Shown here piece after piece: positions 6,271-7,422 of a DNA stretch of 7,422 nt. A model generated the notes under the pieces. That model was given only the letters and a program-made list of their open reading frames with translations. It did not search any database and was not told where the DNA came from. The translations under genes and the position numbers were made by a program. Location: NCBI GenBank assembly GCA_009788135.1, contig WQSA01000081.1:1-7422 (forward strand), read 5' to 3'. The stretch is from Candidatus Fibrimonadales bacterium. GTDB lineage: Bacteria; Fibrobacterota; Fibrobacteria; Fibrobacterales; Fibrobacteraceae. Each line of letters starts with the position of its first letter. Position 1 is the first letter of the stretch.

Positions 6271-6812
6271 ATAATTTTGTATTCATTTCTCAAAACATCG
6301 CTCAGAATTTTTCTTTGGCGGAAAATGAGAGTTTGCGAGTTTTGGCTTTTAATTCTCACAGCGATATAAATGTTGAGCTTTGCGGCGAAGGAGCTGCTTT
6401 TGAGTATAGAAGTCTTTCTGTTTCCGGAACTCAGCAGAAAGTTCATGTTATGCACAAGGCTCAAAATACCAAGAGTTTTTTGTTTGCAAGGCATATTTTA
6501 AGCGATGATTCAAAGGCTGTTTTCAGCGGGATTATAGAAGCGGGCAAGCATTGCGAGAATATAAGCTCAAGGCAGCTTGTCAACAGCATATTGCTTTCTC
6601 CCGCTGCAAAAGTTGTTTCAAAGCCCGAGCTTAAAATTTACTGCGATGAGGTTGAGTGTTCGCACGGAAGCACTTGCGGAGGCTTGGACGAAGAGTCCCT
6701 GTTTTTCTTGCAGTCTCGCGGTTTGAGTTTGGAAGATGCAAAGAGAATTTTGCTGCGCGCGTTTGTTGCGGAAGTTTCTGAGGAACTGCTATGCCACCTT
6801 TCCTTGGATTGA
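6267..6812 (+). CDS. sufD: Very short SufD-like Fe-S cluster assembly scaffold protein
   Basis: SufD pairs with SufB and the ATPase SufC in the SufBC2D scaffold for Fe-S cluster assembly in the cytoplasm. The C-terminal half is unmistakable: SILLSPAAKVVSKPELKIYC (about 107-126), then Asp-Glu-Val-Glu-Cys131-Ser-His133-Gly, then LDEESLFFLQSRGLSLEDAK. Cys131 and His133 align with E. coli SufD Cys358 and His360. Residues 30-105 look like the preceding beta-helix turns (INVELCGEGAAFEYRSLSV, AVFSGIIEAG). At 181 residues it lacks roughly the first 200 residues of ordinary SufD (about 400-450). The missing part cannot lie upstream, because glnN occupies that DNA. The start overlaps the glnN stop as ATGA, with no clear ribosome-binding site. 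No sufB, sufC or sufS is in the window. It could be a lineage-specific minimal SufD or a degraded copy, but the motif conservation argues for function. Confidence 0.85.
   Translation: MNNFVFISQNIAQNFSLAENESLRVLAFNSHSDINVELCGEGAAFEYRSLSVSGTQQKVHVMHKAQNTKSFLFARHILSDDSKAVFSGIIEAGKHCENISSRQLVNSILLSPAAKVVSKPELKIYCDEVECSHGSTCGGLDEESLFFLQSRGLSLEDAKRILLRAFVAEVSEELLCHLSLD
6780..6785 (+). promoter_or_regulatory. Strong ribosome-binding site inside the end of sufD
   Basis: GAGGAA ends five nt before the ATG at 6791. Together with the in-frame TGA at 6779-6781, it fixes where the MetH-like gene begins. The same bases encode part of the C-terminal SufD helix (codons for Glu-Glu). Confidence 0.75.
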
Positions 6813-7422
6813 AAATTTTCAGCGATGTGGATTTGAATTCCATAATTCCGCTGATAAACTGGCGAATGTATTTTGCCGCTTGGGATTTGAGACCCGCTCA
6901 ATATACGGAAGCGCATAAGAATCTGGAGAGCGATACCCGTGTTCTGTTAAAGGAAATCGTTGATAAAAAAATGCTGAGGGCCTCGGCTGTTGTCGGTTTT
7001 TTTGATGTGCAACGCATGGGCGATACATTGGATGTTTTGGGGCATAATGCGCAATTGCATTTTTTGCGCCAGCAAACACAGCCGTTTTTATCCATGGCAG
7101 ATTTTTTCAACCCCAACGAGAAAGATTTCATCGGGCTTTTTGCCGCTACCGCAGGCTTGGGCGCAAGCGAAGCGGAGCAAAAATTCAGAGAGCAGAACGA
7201 TGATTATTCGGCAATAATTCTCGGTCTTTTGGCAGACCGCTTGGCAGAGGCTCTTTCGGAAAAACTTCACAGGGACATTTTGGACGGAGTTGGCATTCGA
7301 GCCGCACCTGGTTACCCAGCTAGCCCGGACCACACGGAAAAAACTGCAATCTGGAAGCTTCTCTCCCCAGAACAAATCGGAATTTCGTTGACGGAAAACT
7401 ACGCTATGAATCCTGTAGCCTC
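6791..7422 (+). CDS. Free-standing MetH-type AdoMet-binding reactivation domain protein (3' end outside the window)
   Basis: The frame is open for 210 codons to the right edge and matches only the C-terminal reactivation domain of cobalamin-dependent methionine synthase, which binds S-adenosylmethionine during reductive methylation of inactive cob(II)alamin. Matching stretches, in order, are PFLGLKIFSDVDL and INWRMYFAAWDL (3-33), ASAVVGFF, LHFLRQQ (to residue 95), SMADFF, DFIGLFAATAGLG, QNDDYSAIILGLLADRLAEAL, RAAPGYPASPDHTEK (170-184) and SLTENYAM. The Arg-x-x-x-Gly-Tyr signature (E. coli Arg1134 region) and Glu153 (E. coli Glu1097) are kept. Asn23 replaces E. coli Asp946, and about 18-20 residues are missing before Arg170. 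A TGA at 6779-6781 in the same frame and GAGGAA at 6780-6785 show that translation starts here, 22 nt before the end of sufD. No B12-binding or methyltransferase domain precedes it. Thermotoga TM0269 is a known free-standing counterpart. The partner MetH would be encoded elsewhere. Confidence 0.88.
   Translation, partial: MPPFLGLKIFSDVDLNSIIPLINWRMYFAAWDLRPAQYTEAHKNLESDTRVLLKEIVDKKMLRASAVVGFFDVQRMGDTLDVLGHNAQLHFLRQQTQPFLSMADFFNPNEKDFIGLFAATAGLGASEAEQKFREQNDDYSAIILGLLADRLAEALSEKLHRDILDGVGIRAAPGYPASPDHTEKTAIWKLLSPEQIGISLTENYAMNPVA

Noticed and set aside
6631..7375. Plus- and minus-strand open frames overlapping the right end, including plus-strand frames at 6736-6918 and 6990-7217
   Set aside because: The frame starting at 6791 encodes clear MetH-domain sequence to the edge, so the others are out-of-frame or antisense readings.
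1..7422. CRISPR arrays, tRNA or rRNA genes, insertion sequences and long direct repeats
   Set aside because: No regularly spaced repeats, cloverleaf-like sequence, transposase reading frame or terminal inverted repeats were seen on reading both strands.

Overview
The window is about 7.4 kb of compact bacterial chromosome. All supported genes lie on the + strand. The gene set is metabolic: class II ketol-acid reductoisomerase (branched-chain amino acids), MqnD (futalosine route to menaquinone), type III glutamine synthetase, SufD (Fe-S assembly) and a methionine-synthase reactivation domain. A DNA cytosine-5 methyltransferase sits among them. GSIII, futalosine-type menaquinone synthesis and small secreted proteins of the 'DVIY..NG.EI' type would suit an anaerobic gut bacterium, perhaps Fibrobacterota or a Bacteroidota-like lineage. 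This assignment is an inference from gene content and was not tested by a search.

Layout. Positions 1-130 hold the possible tail of an upstream reading frame and an AT-rich hairpin that may terminate it. Positions 160-188 are a good sigma70-type promoter (TTGACA, 17-nt spacer, TATCTT), overlaid by two perfect inverted repeats. It drives a small secreted protein (221-652). The reading frame of that gene appears to continue, shifted by -1, in 589-822. A 67-nt gap then leads to ilvC, with a weak promoter candidate and a clear ribosome-binding site.

From 890 to the right edge there is no intergenic base: ilvC, mqnD, dcm, glnN, sufD and a MetH-reactivation-domain gene overlap their neighbours by 4, 7, 59, 4 and 22 nt. 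The products belong to different pathways, so this looks like a streamlined co-transcribed block and not a single-pathway operon. Translational coupling is likely at most junctions.

The most unusual part is the right end. The SufD-like protein is only 181 residues and keeps little more than the C-terminal half of the family core, including the Cys-Ser-His motif. The last gene (6791 to the edge, open at 3') encodes the S-adenosylmethionine-binding reactivation domain of cobalamin-dependent methionine synthase as a free-standing protein. An in-frame stop 10 nt before its ATG and a strong ribosome-binding site show that it is not the tail of a full-length MetH read in this frame. It lacks an internal segment and has Asn where E. 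coli MetH has the cofactor-contacting Asp946. Other points of interest are the frameshifted secreted gene with a dnaX-like slippery arrangement, and the methyltransferase without a visible restriction partner.
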